A DNA stretch of 64,000 nt from Chryseobacterium gleum. GTDB lineage: Bacteria > Bacteroidota > Bacteroidia > Flavobacteriales_D > Crocinitomicaceae. The translations under genes were made by a program, and so were the position numbers. Where the stretch lies: NCBI GenBank assembly GCA_945902775.1, contig CAMDMY010000002.1, positions 23,604 through 87,603 of the forward strand. The letters run 5' to 3'. This document shows, in pieces, positions 18,101 to 24,730 of the stretch. Under the pieces are notes generated by a model. It was given only the letters and a program-made list of their open reading frames with translations, made no database searches and was not told where the DNA came from. Positions within the stretch are counted from its first letter, which is position 1, and each line of letters begins with the position of its first letter.

Positions 18101-19785
18101 TAACAAAGGATTCGGTAATTGTTTCTGTACATCAAAGTGCATTAAAACCGATTGTAGTCGATTCAATTATTTGTATTCAAGATTCTTTAAAGTTGGTAAA
18201 TTCAAATGCTTCAAGTGTTAAATTTGATTGGAGTTTTGGTGATGGAATAACATCTAAATTATTTTTACCGACTCATTATTATACTAATCCGGGAACGTAT
18301 CCTTTGAAAGTTGTTTTTACAGATACGGTTTATTGTTTTGTCAAAGATTCTATTTTAAAGAATATTAAAGTCAATCAATATAATGGCGGAATTTTAACAC
18401 CCCCTCAGTCAATTTGTCCCAATACTTATTTTCAATTAGAAGCTTTTGGAGGAACTAGTTATTTATGGTCGCCTGCTAACTTGTTAGATAATTCAATAAT
18501 TGCAAAACCAATTGCTACAATTAATTCAGCAACAACATTTACTGTTTTAATTTCAGATGAATGTGGTAGTGGAAATTATACGCTTCCTTTAAGTGTTTAT
18601 AGTAATCCACATCAAATCTCATCGGATACTTCTATTTGTATTGGAGGCAATGCTCAACTTTTTGCAATCGGTGGTTCAAGCTATAGTTGGACACCAACAA
18701 ACTCACTGAATAACCCTTTGCTTTCAAATCCAGTTGCAACTCCATTGGTAACGACAAAATATTTTGTAAATATTATTACAGGAAATAATTGTAGTATTCA
18801 TGATTCTACGGTTGTGAAAGTTTTTAATTTTCCACCAATTCCGATTTTAAAAGATTCTGTAAAAACATGCAGATATTCTTCGGTTCAGCTTATTGCCGAT
18901 GGAGCTGAGCGTTACAAGTGGTCTCCAAATCAATATATAAATTCAATTATAAATGATACGGTAATTGTGAATCCTTTAAATAGTATAACTTACTATTGTG
19001 ATTTTATTAATGCATGCGGTAAAAATGAGGATAGTATTTATATTGAGGTATTAATACCTCAAATTCTACCTGCAAAAGACACTTCTATTTGTCCTAATAA
19101 CTCAGCTAAATTATATGCAAATGGTGGTATAAAATATGATTGGTATTTTAATACAGACTTTATAGGTACTACCATGTTGGATAGTTTTGTGGTTTTCCCG
19201 ACAGTAACATCAAATTATAGTGTAGTTGGAACAGATAAAAATAATTGTAAGGATACCGCTTCGATGAATGTAATTTTATATGTCCCAGTTGAAATTCGAG
19301 CTTGCCCAACAATATATGCAATACAAGGAGATATAGTTGAATTATCTACTATAAATAGTCCTGTAGGCATCTATACTTGGTCACCAAATACTTACTTATC
19401 TTGTGATGTATGTCTCAAACCTTTTGCTAATCCTGATATGGATTTTACTTATAAAGTTAATTTGATAGATTCAAATGGGTGCGTATCATCTGATAAAGTT
19501 CAAATTATATACGATGGATTAATTTTTGTTCCAAATACCTTCACGCCGGATGCACCAATTAATAATATTTTTATTCCCAAAGGTGGAAATATTAGATCGT
19601 TTGAAATATCAATTTTTGATAGATGGGGTAGTATAGTTTTTACTTCAAATTCCATCAATCAAGGATGGGACGGAACATTTAAAGGAGTAAAATGTCAAGT
19701 TGGTACCTATACATGGAAAATTTTATATGGAGATTACAACCATACTAAAAAAGAACTTGTAGGGCATATTAACTTGTTAAGATAA
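15178..19785 (+). CDS. Giant T9SS-secreted protein: SBBP repeats, PKD and Ig-like domains, type B sorting domain
   Basis: A 1535-residue surface or secreted protein, probably adhesin-like. TTG at 15178 is chosen because it gives a good signal peptide (KHFATIVSILFLCSIFGQ); the next ATG would delete it. Residues 20-240 resemble the beta-rich domain usual before SBBP repeats; 240-755 are SBBP/beta-propeller repeats (SKFNPTGTQLLYATYLGG, TKLSQDGSQLLGSTYIGG). PKD domains carry WDFGDG (about 785) and WSFGDG (about 1017), and about seven short Ig-like units repeat a YSWTPTN.L-like motif. The last about 88 residues (VPNTFTPDAPINN, then FDRWGSIVF and GWDGTFKG) are the gliding-motility-associated C-terminal (CHU_C) domain, a T9SS type B signal. 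Confidence 0.85.
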   Translation: MKHFATIVSILFLCSIFGQETGMWMHPNKGQWAEPILYKVELDYGEMFIEKNQFTYALNDFKQKMSHQHENKSKSAVESSKIIESHIIKSTFKNSSWAGVKNEKSISSFYRNYFQGNDPLKWKSKLNSFKLIEFVDFYPNIDLVLDGNNEKFKYSFIVYPNTNPAQIQYEITGANSVKIDEKGNLIIENRFGNIIEEKPIAWTYSKTGKKDVEVNFSLNENTVSFQFPEGFNQEDTLIIDPSLLFSTFSGSTADNWGMTATPDTQGNLLAGGIVFNDGGVYPVTVGAFNTTINGGDSYVLGSLIQGFDIAISKFNPTGTQLLYATYLGGAANEAPHSLVTNGNDDLFIMGVTASTNFPTSSSAFDNSFNGGPEILENELFYRGTDIFVTKLSQDGSQLLGSTYIGGSGTDGVNIGDLNYNYGDPFRGEIIEGADGYVYVSSTTQSSDFPTVNASQSSLKGSQDAVVFKLNSDLSSIGWSSYFGGSGLETGNSIQKSSNGSLYVAGGTTSTDLPFLIGNDLSYNGGIADGYVMRLANSSGNILQGTYMGLNEYDQAYFVQLDLNNDVYVYGQTESSWPITAGKYGNPNSGQFIRRYNQSLTSIVWTTMVGAGTGYPEISPTAFLVSNCSDIYISGWGGQVNNQNSQYAHNSNTSGFPITGDAFQSLTNGDNFYIAVLGNDASTLKYATFMGGVNGSYNHVDGGTSRFDKSGRIYHAVCGGCGRNLNGFTTTPGVFSPQNQGSNCNLAAFKFELNSYAPIIGSADSVICLPDSVIFKNSVSNGNSFLWDFGDGTISKSLNPKHYYSIPGKYIIKLLVKDTVNCFVSDSFYFDVRVVQFLPSVVIPLNPVCAGNSFTLNASGGLNYSWTPTNVLSNPLIANPIAKIYSTTNFQVVISDVCGSQTLNVNVVVLPVITSLTNDTTICLGQSVQLKATGGVSYQWSPSTFELSSLNSVSPICTPSQTRKYYVNITSLNGCITKDSVIVSVHQSALKPIVVDSIICIQDSLKLVNSNASSVKFDWSFGDGITSKLFLPTHYYTNPGTYPLKVVFTDTVYCFVKDSILKNIKVNQYNGGILTPPQSICPNTYFQLEAFGGTSYLWSPANLLDNSIIAKPIATINSATTFTVLISDECGSGNYTLPLSVYSNPHQISSDTSICIGGNAQLFAIGGSSYSWTPTNSLNNPLLSNPVATPLVTTKYFVNIITGNNCSIHDSTVVKVFNFPPIPILKDSVKTCRYSSVQLIADGAERYKWSPNQYINSIINDTVIVNPLNSITYYCDFINACGKNEDSIYIEVLIPQILPAKDTSICPNNSAKLYANGGIKYDWYFNTDFIGTTMLDSFVVFPTVTSNYSVVGTDKNNCKDTASMNVILYVPVEIRACPTIYAIQGDIVELSTINSPVGIYTWSPNTYLSCDVCLKPFANPDMDFTYKVNLIDSNGCVSSDKVQIIYDGLIFVPNTFTPDAPINNIFIPKGGNIRSFEISIFDRWGSIVFTSNSINQGWDGTFKGVKCQVGTYTWKILYGDYNHTKKELVGHINLLR

Positions 19786-19846
19786 AATAATTACTACTTT
19801 TTGGTATTAATTGAAAGATTTCAAATAACTTTAAATTTTAAGAATA

Positions 19847-19854
19847 TAACTTTG
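19847..19854 (+). promoter_or_regulatory. -7 box before the SDR gene
   Basis: TAACTTTG matches TAnnTTTG and ends 19 bases before the ATG at 19874. No clear -33 partner. Confidence 0.5.
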
Positions 19855-19873
19855 TATTAAAAATATAAAATCA

Positions 19874-20659
19874 ATGAATTTACATTTAACAGATAAAAGA
19901 GCTGTAGTTTGTGGAAGTACACAAGGAATTGGAAAAGCTTCTGCTATCGAATTAGCGAAATTAGGTGCATCAGTTGTTTTGGTAGCAAGAAATGAAGAAA
20001 AATTGAAAGCTGCTTTATTAGATTTACAATCTTCTGAAAATCAGAAGCATTCATATATTGTTGCAGATTTCTCTAAACCATCTGAATTAGAAGTGATTAT
20101 TACTGAATGGGCATCGAAAAATAAAGTCCATATTTTAGTAAATAATACGGGTGGACCAAAAGGTGGACCAATTAGAAATGCTGCAACAAGTGAATTTTTA
20201 GATGCTTTTAATCAGCATTTAATTTGCAATCATATTATGGTTCAAGCTTTGTATCCAATTATGAAAGAAGAAGGATATGGCAGAATTATCAACGTAATTT
20301 CTACAAGTGTAAAACAGCCGTTAGCGAATTTAGGTGTTTCAAATACAATTAGAGGAGCTGTTGCAAGTTGGAGCAAAACCTTAGCAAATGAATTAGGTCA
20401 ATTTAATATTACTGTAAATAACGTATTACCAGGAGCTACAAATACAGATCGTTTACAAACATTAGCTCAAATAAAATCAGATCAAATAAATGAGTCGGTT
20501 GATTCAATTTTTGAAGAAATGGCATCTGAATCACCAATGAACAGAATAGCTCAACCGGAAGAAATTGCATCAGCAATTGCTTTTTTAGCTTCGCCAGCAG
20601 CTTCATACATAAACGGTATCAATGTACCAGTAGATGGAGGAAGAACGAAGTCATTATAA
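19874..20659 (+). CDS. Atypical short-chain dehydrogenase/reductase lacking the catalytic Tyr and Lys
   Basis: A 261-residue Rossmann protein of the SDR superfamily. CGSTQGIGKASAIELAKLGA (13-32) is a slightly altered TGxxxGxG loop; NNTGG (90-94) replaces NNAG; NNVLPGATNTDR and PVDGGRTKSL are standard. The catalytic Ser143 is present, but the canonical Tyr position (Ser143 plus 13) is Ser156 and the Lys position is Arg160 (VSNTIRG). An SDR subgroup resembling beta-ketoacyl-ACP reductases but lacking the tetrad is known, and this fits it. Catalysis, if any, must use another mechanism. It stands alone between its own promoter and terminator. Confidence 0.85.
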   Translation: MNLHLTDKRAVVCGSTQGIGKASAIELAKLGASVVLVARNEEKLKAALLDLQSSENQKHSYIVADFSKPSELEVIITEWASKNKVHILVNNTGGPKGGPIRNAATSEFLDAFNQHLICNHIMVQALYPIMKEEGYGRIINVISTSVKQPLANLGVSNTIRGAVASWSKTLANELGQFNITVNNVLPGATNTDRLQTLAQIKSDQINESVDSIFEEMASESPMNRIAQPEEIASAIAFLASPAASYINGINVPVDGGRTKSL

Positions 20660-20678
20660 ACTAATTTTAAAATAACTT

Positions 20679-20711
20679 AAAGTCCTTTTCAGTTTTTGGA
20701 AAGGACTTTTT
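20679..20711 (+). terminator. Terminator after the SDR gene
   Basis: aaagtccttt (20679-20688) and aaaggacttt (20700-20709) form a 10-bp stem with an 11-nt loop followed by T residues. It lies between convergent genes and may serve the phoD-like gene as well. Confidence 0.8.
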
Positions 20712-20742
20712 AGATACTAGATTTTAGAATTAGCTGAAGTTA

Positions 20743-22269
20743 TCATTCTATCAAAACATTTTTACCAGCTTCCACTTTAAATCGTTTGTCCAGAAATTGA
20801 ATTACTTCACTTTTTTTAACAGTTGAAATGTCTAAATATTCTGCAATAACTGCTTTTTTATTGATTTTCAAGGTTAAATATCCATTGTCAATATTGTTGC
20901 AATATTTCATGTTTGGATTATTGATGAGGTATAATTCTTTTCTTTTTTGAGCTTTTTCTAGCGTATAATATTCATCATCATTCGCTGAAGTTATGCTTGT
21001 AACAATAAACTCAACAGCTACATTATCATCTTTAGTTTTGGTTCCTTTTGAATCAGTTTCCATAGCGATTGATCGGTGATAATCTCCAGTTACAATGACT
21101 GTATTTTTTATTTTATTATCACCTAAAAAGTGTAAGAATTTTTCTTTTTCAAATGGATAACCATCCCAACCATCCATGTATAAATTATCTTTTATTTTAG
21201 AAGGTGAGTACATTGGACCAACAGGTACTTGATTACAAATAATTTTCCACGTTTCTTTTTGTTTCAGATTTTGCGTTAGCCAAGAAAATTGCTTTTTACC
21301 TAAGATGGTTCGTGTTGAATCAAAGTAATTTACAATTTCAGCACTATCTACTTGTACCGTTCTTTCTTCTATTCTTGTATCAAGGACAATTAGATTAATC
21401 AAAGAACCAATTGAAAAAGATCTATAAAGGGGTTCATTTAATTTTGGATGAATTGGAAGCCATTCATAATATGCTTGAGTAGCTGCATTTTTTCTGTTAA
21501 TGTAACTTCCTTCATTTTCTTGATGATTTTCAGCTCCTTCATTATAGGCATTATCAGCAATTTCATGATCATCCCAAGTTGTTATAATGGGTTTCATTTG
21601 ATGTAATTTCATTAAATCTTTATCCAGTCGATAGAGTGAATAGCGCGTTCTATAATCATATAATGAAATAATTTCATGGGATGGAATGTTTATCCTTCCA
21701 ATCGAAGTATCACCATATATACCGATCCCGTACTCATAAATATAATCACCTAAATGAACAACCAAATCAATGGTTTTATCTTCGGCGATGTATTTATAAT
21801 TTGTAAAATATCCCCATTCATAATTGCTACAAGCTGCAAAAGCTATTTTGTATGAATTTAATTTTGATGGTAAAGTTTTAGTTTTTCCAATGATAGAATA
21901 GGTGCCTTTATTCTCAAAGCGGTAGTATAAAGTTTGGTTTGATTTTAAATTTTCAATGCGCTCTTTTACTGTAAAATCTTTGTCAGTATTCGTAATTGAG
22001 ATTCCTTGTTGAATAATTTGAGAGAATAAAGAATCTTTAGAAATTTCCCAATTTACACTTGCTTCTTTTACGGATTTATCAAGTGTTAATTTAGTCCAAA
22101 TAACAACACTATTGTTAGTTGGGTCACCACTAGCAACTCCATGATAGAAAGGTGCTAAAGAGGGATTTAAATGTTTAATTAAATCAGGATGTATATTTAG
22201 ATTTTCTTGAGAATTGCCTATATTGTGAATTAGTAAAAATAGAATTCCAACGAACAAGTATGATTTCAT
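20743..22269 (-). CDS. phoD: PhoD-type alkaline phosphatase/phosphodiesterase
   Basis: 508 residues with a Sec-type signal peptide (1-20). PhoD enzymes hydrolyse phosphomono- and diesters outside the cytoplasm using Fe3+/Ca2+. Residues about 38-135 are the PhoD N-terminal domain (FYHGVASGDPTNNSVVIWTK); the catalytic domain shows FAACSNYEWGYF (Cys147), HLGDYIYEYG (Asp175, Tyr178), TTWDDHEIADNAYNEG (233-246) and VTGDYHRS. These match the family's metal ligands. Most PhoDs use Tat; no twin-Arg is seen here, but Bacteroidota relatives often have Sec signals. It follows the universal stress gene on the same strand by 68 bases. Confidence 0.88.
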   Translation of the reverse strand: MKSYLFVGILFLLIHNIGNSQENLNIHPDLIKHLNPSLAPFYHGVASGDPTNNSVVIWTKLTLDKSVKEASVNWEISKDSLFSQIIQQGISITNTDKDFTVKERIENLKSNQTLYYRFENKGTYSIIGKTKTLPSKLNSYKIAFAACSNYEWGYFTNYKYIAEDKTIDLVVHLGDYIYEYGIGIYGDTSIGRINIPSHEIISLYDYRTRYSLYRLDKDLMKLHQMKPIITTWDDHEIADNAYNEGAENHQENEGSYINRKNAATQAYYEWLPIHPKLNEPLYRSFSIGSLINLIVLDTRIEERTVQVDSAEIVNYFDSTRTILGKKQFSWLTQNLKQKETWKIICNQVPVGPMYSPSKIKDNLYMDGWDGYPFEKEKFLHFLGDNKIKNTVIVTGDYHRSIAMETDSKGTKTKDDNVAVEFIVTSITSANDDEYYTLEKAQKRKELYLINNPNMKYCNNIDNGYLTLKINKKAVIAEYLDISTVKKSEVIQFLDKRFKVEAGKNVLIE

Positions 22270-22337
22270 CTTTTTTTATTCAAAAGTATAAAATCTATTC
22301 TATTCTTCTCATTAAGAAATCATTAAATTGAATCTCT

Positions 22338-23174
22338 TTATTTATGATGAAAAGCAATCAATGGAATTTTGGTATGATTGACAATTTTTTTAGTGATGCT
22401 ACTGCTTCCAAAAATACGTTCAAATAAACCTCTGTGTTTAGTAGAAACGGCTATCATATTGATGCTTGTTTCTTCCAAATACTCTTTAATTATATCGTTA
22501 ATTTCAAGTCCAAATAAGAAGTTAAAAGAAATATAGTCAGATTGAATTTTCTTTTCTACTTTTTCTTTAAATTTCTCCATTCTTTTTATCTCTTCAATAT
22601 GGGTGAATTTACCATTTGCAATATGCAACACTTCTATTCGAGCTTCAAAATTAGTTGCTAATAAAATCAACTCTTGAAGTGCCTCAATATCATGTATTTG
22701 ATAATCAGTTGCATAGATTATTTTTTTTATTTTCTTAAAAGTAGATTTTGCAGGAACAGCAATAACAGGACATGCGACATTTGCAATTACTCGAGCAGTA
22801 TTACTTCCCATAAAAATTTCTTTTAATCCAGTAGCACCTTGAGTGCCCATTACGATTAAATCAATTTTTTTATTTTTTACAATTTCTTCGATTTTGTCAG
22901 CAAGTAACCCTTGTTCATTTAAATATTCGCATATAATATGGTTTTTATTTGCTGTTTTTTGAGTTAATGTTTTTAATCTTTTTTCAATACCTTCTTGTAT
23001 AAAGATAGATTGTTCTAAAACAATTTCAGGAGAAGTATCAATTCCAGAATAATTATAGTGGAAAGCATGAAAAAGTAGAATTTTAAACTCTTCTTTTTTT
23101 GCTAGTTGAATTGCATAGGTTAATGCATTTTCAGCATTTTTAGAGAAATCGGTTGGTACTAAAATCGTTTTCAT
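22338..23174 (-). CDS. Tandem universal stress protein (UspA family)
   Basis: 278 residues with two Usp domains (about 1-140 and 148-278). The first keeps the full ATP-binding motif G-2x-G-9x-G-S (Gly110, Gly113, Gly123, Ser124) plus VPTDFS at the N-terminus. The second is degenerate (STKHRGLFERIFGSSS), so probably only the first binds nucleotide. Role in stress adaptation is known only at family level. A leader inverted repeat lies directly upstream. Confidence 0.9.
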   Translation of the reverse strand: MKTILVPTDFSKNAENALTYAIQLAKKEEFKILLFHAFHYNYSGIDTSPEIVLEQSIFIQEGIEKRLKTLTQKTANKNHIICEYLNEQGLLADKIEEIVKNKKIDLIVMGTQGATGLKEIFMGSNTARVIANVACPVIAVPAKSTFKKIKKIIYATDYQIHDIEALQELILLATNFEARIEVLHIANGKFTHIEEIKRMEKFKEKVEKKIQSDYISFNFLFGLEINDIIKEYLEETSINMIAVSTKHRGLFERIFGSSSITKKIVNHTKIPLIAFHHK

Positions 23175-23214
23175 AATCCACTATTATTATTTGTTTATAC
23201 AATAGTAGTGGATT
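23175..23214. promoter_or_regulatory. Inverted repeat in the usp leader
   Basis: aatccactattatt (23175-23188) and aatagtagtggatt (23201-23214) are inverted with 13 of 14 matching pairs and a 12-nt spacer, immediately before the usp ATG. It could be an operator or an RNA hairpin controlling translation. Confidence 0.5.
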
Positions 23215-23256
23215 GAAAGTCAAATTTGTATGATGTGAATCAGTTTGAAGTATGAT

Positions 23257-23646
23257 TTATTTTTTCTTGAATGTATAAACACCATATCCATTTCCTATTT
23301 CTGTCAATATTAAATCCGATTTCGTACTTTTTGTTAATTCAAAACTTTGTGTTTCATATCCTGATCCGAAAGCACTATTCGGAAAAGCAAATGACATAGA
23401 TCCAGATTTAATTATTGCGTAAATTCCATTTTTAACAACAGTAGTATCATTGATGACAATAGTATAAACGAGTGTTCCACCTTTTCTATCTTTACTAAAT
23501 TGAATTGATTTTGAATAATTAGGAGGTAAATTTTCAGAATTAATTGAAATCAGACTCCATTCCCCATCCAATTTTCTATTTATCATACTTTCAGGACTAC
23601 AAGCGCCAAATAAAAACAGTATTAAAAAGATATATATATATTTCAT
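23257..23646 (-). CDS. Small lipoprotein, lipocalin-like
   Basis: 129 residues. The leader KYIYIFLILFLFGAC gives a lipobox with Cys16. The mature part starts LDGEWSLISINSENLPP and is beta-rich with charged turns (FSKDRKGGTLVYTIVINDTT), like small lipocalin-type lipoproteins of Bacteroidota; similarity is by pattern only. It follows the outer-membrane protein gene on the same strand by 18 bases, so the two are probably co-expressed. Function unknown. Confidence 0.65.
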   Translation of the reverse strand: MKYIYIFLILFLFGACSPESMINRKLDGEWSLISINSENLPPNYSKSIQFSKDRKGGTLVYTIVINDTTVVKNGIYAIIKSGSMSFAFPNSAFGSGYETQSFELTKSTKSDLILTEIGNGYGVYTFKKK

Positions 23647-23664
23647 AATCAGTTTTTTATAACA

Positions 23665-24495
23665 TTATTTTGTATTGCGCTTTTTTGCAAAGAAGCGATA
23701 TCCAAAAACAATATTTGTTTGTAAGAAATTGAAACTTTGTTTTGCAATATCTGATGTAAACATGGTTGTTCTAATAGAAGGCATGTTGATATAACCTGCT
23801 TTCAATTCAGTCTGAATGAATATATGATTTATGAATTCAACGTTAAGTCCAATCATTGCTCCTAATCCAAATCCAGCCAAATGAAATTGATCGTATCTTG
23901 GATTGTTTAAAAGTGTTGTATTTGTTCTTGGTACTAAAACACCTCCGCCAAATCCTTCAATAAAACTTACTGTTAATTTCTCTCTATTGTATAATTTATC
24001 ATTTCTTCTAATCTCAGTATTTATGTAATTTAAACCATCTGTATGTTCAAACATTAAAAAATTTGGTTTAATCATAAACGAAGCATTTGAATAAGAACCA
24101 TCATATGCTGTTCCTGAATTTGTTATTGTCCCATCAATTGTTGAAGCTTGCCAAGCTCTCATTACATACTTCATATGATCAACTCCAATTGAAATATCGT
24201 ATTTATCATTTAAGTAATAACCTATCCTTAAATTATATTGAGGAATTGTAATAGTTCCTGGATTTAAATACAATCCTAAATCAAATTTACTTTGACGGTC
24301 CATTGCTTCAACATCAAATAAAGTAAAATCATAATTATTTCCTTTGAATGAAATGTCTGAATTTGAGTACATTGATCTATTCCAACCCCAATAAACAGAA
24401 AAACTTCCTTTTTTAGAAGTTGATGATACAGGTTTTTCATCTTGAGCGAATGAAAAAGTACTAAACGCAAGAATTAAAAATAATGTAAATTTCAT
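23665..24495 (-). CDS. Predicted outer-membrane beta-barrel protein
   Basis: 276 residues from the ATG at 24495, starting with the signal peptide MKFTLFLILAFSTFSFAQ. The rest is rich in alternating strands with aromatics (GSFSVYWGWNRSMYSN, YNLRIGYYLNDKYDISIGVD, FGLGAMIGLNVEFINHIFIQ) and ends TNIVFGYRFF before a basic tail. A GTG at 24513 gives an N-terminal extension, but it lies in the TATCTTTG -7 box and so cannot be translated from this promoter. No named family recognised. Confidence 0.7.
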   Translation of the reverse strand: MKFTLFLILAFSTFSFAQDEKPVSSTSKKGSFSVYWGWNRSMYSNSDISFKGNNYDFTLFDVEAMDRQSKFDLGLYLNPGTITIPQYNLRIGYYLNDKYDISIGVDHMKYVMRAWQASTIDGTITNSGTAYDGSYSNASFMIKPNFLMFEHTDGLNYINTEIRRNDKLYNREKLTVSFIEGFGGGVLVPRTNTTLLNNPRYDQFHLAGFGLGAMIGLNVEFINHIFIQTELKAGYINMPSIRTTMFTSDIAKQSFNFLQTNIVFGYRFFAKKRNTK

Positions 24496-24512
24496 AATCA
24501 TTTTTTGAATCA

Positions 24513-24520
24513 CAAAGATA
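24513..24520 (-). promoter_or_regulatory. -7 box of the outer-membrane protein gene
   Basis: The minus strand reads TATCTTTG, ending 17 bases before the ATG at 24495. It fixes the start codon downstream of 24513. No strong -33 element. Confidence 0.55.
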
Positions 24521-24594
24521 GAATTATAAAATAGTTGATAGGTTTTGGGATGTTAAAGTTTTTGAATGATTATAATCATAAATGTGTAAATCAA

Positions 24595-24726
24595 TTATTT
24601 CTCTATACTTTTTGAGATTCCGCAACCGTCACACTTTTCATTTTTACCAAAAAATCGCTTGTAAAACCCTCTACCTAGATATACTAAAGAGAATAAAATT
24701 GCAAGTATAGTTAAGATGATTTGCAT
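24595..24726 (-). CDS. FeoB-associated Cys-rich membrane peptide (43 aa)
   Basis: A short frame right after feoB: the ATG at 24726 lies four bases past the feoB stop. The product has an N-terminal membrane helix (IILTILAILFSLVYLGRGFY), a basic patch (KRFFGKNEK) and a Cys pair, KCDGCG (Cys32, Cys35). This layout and position fit the small Cys-rich proteins known to follow feoB in many genomes. A role in iron handling or FeoB regulation is inferred from position. Confidence 0.82.
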   Translation of the reverse strand: MQIILTILAILFSLVYLGRGFYKRFFGKNEKCDGCGISKSIEK

Positions 24727-24730
24727 AACG

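Noticed and set aside
24496..24513. GTG start for the 23.7-24.5 kb outer-membrane protein
   Set aside because: The GTG overlaps the TATCTTTG box; the ATG at 24495 opens a clean signal peptide.
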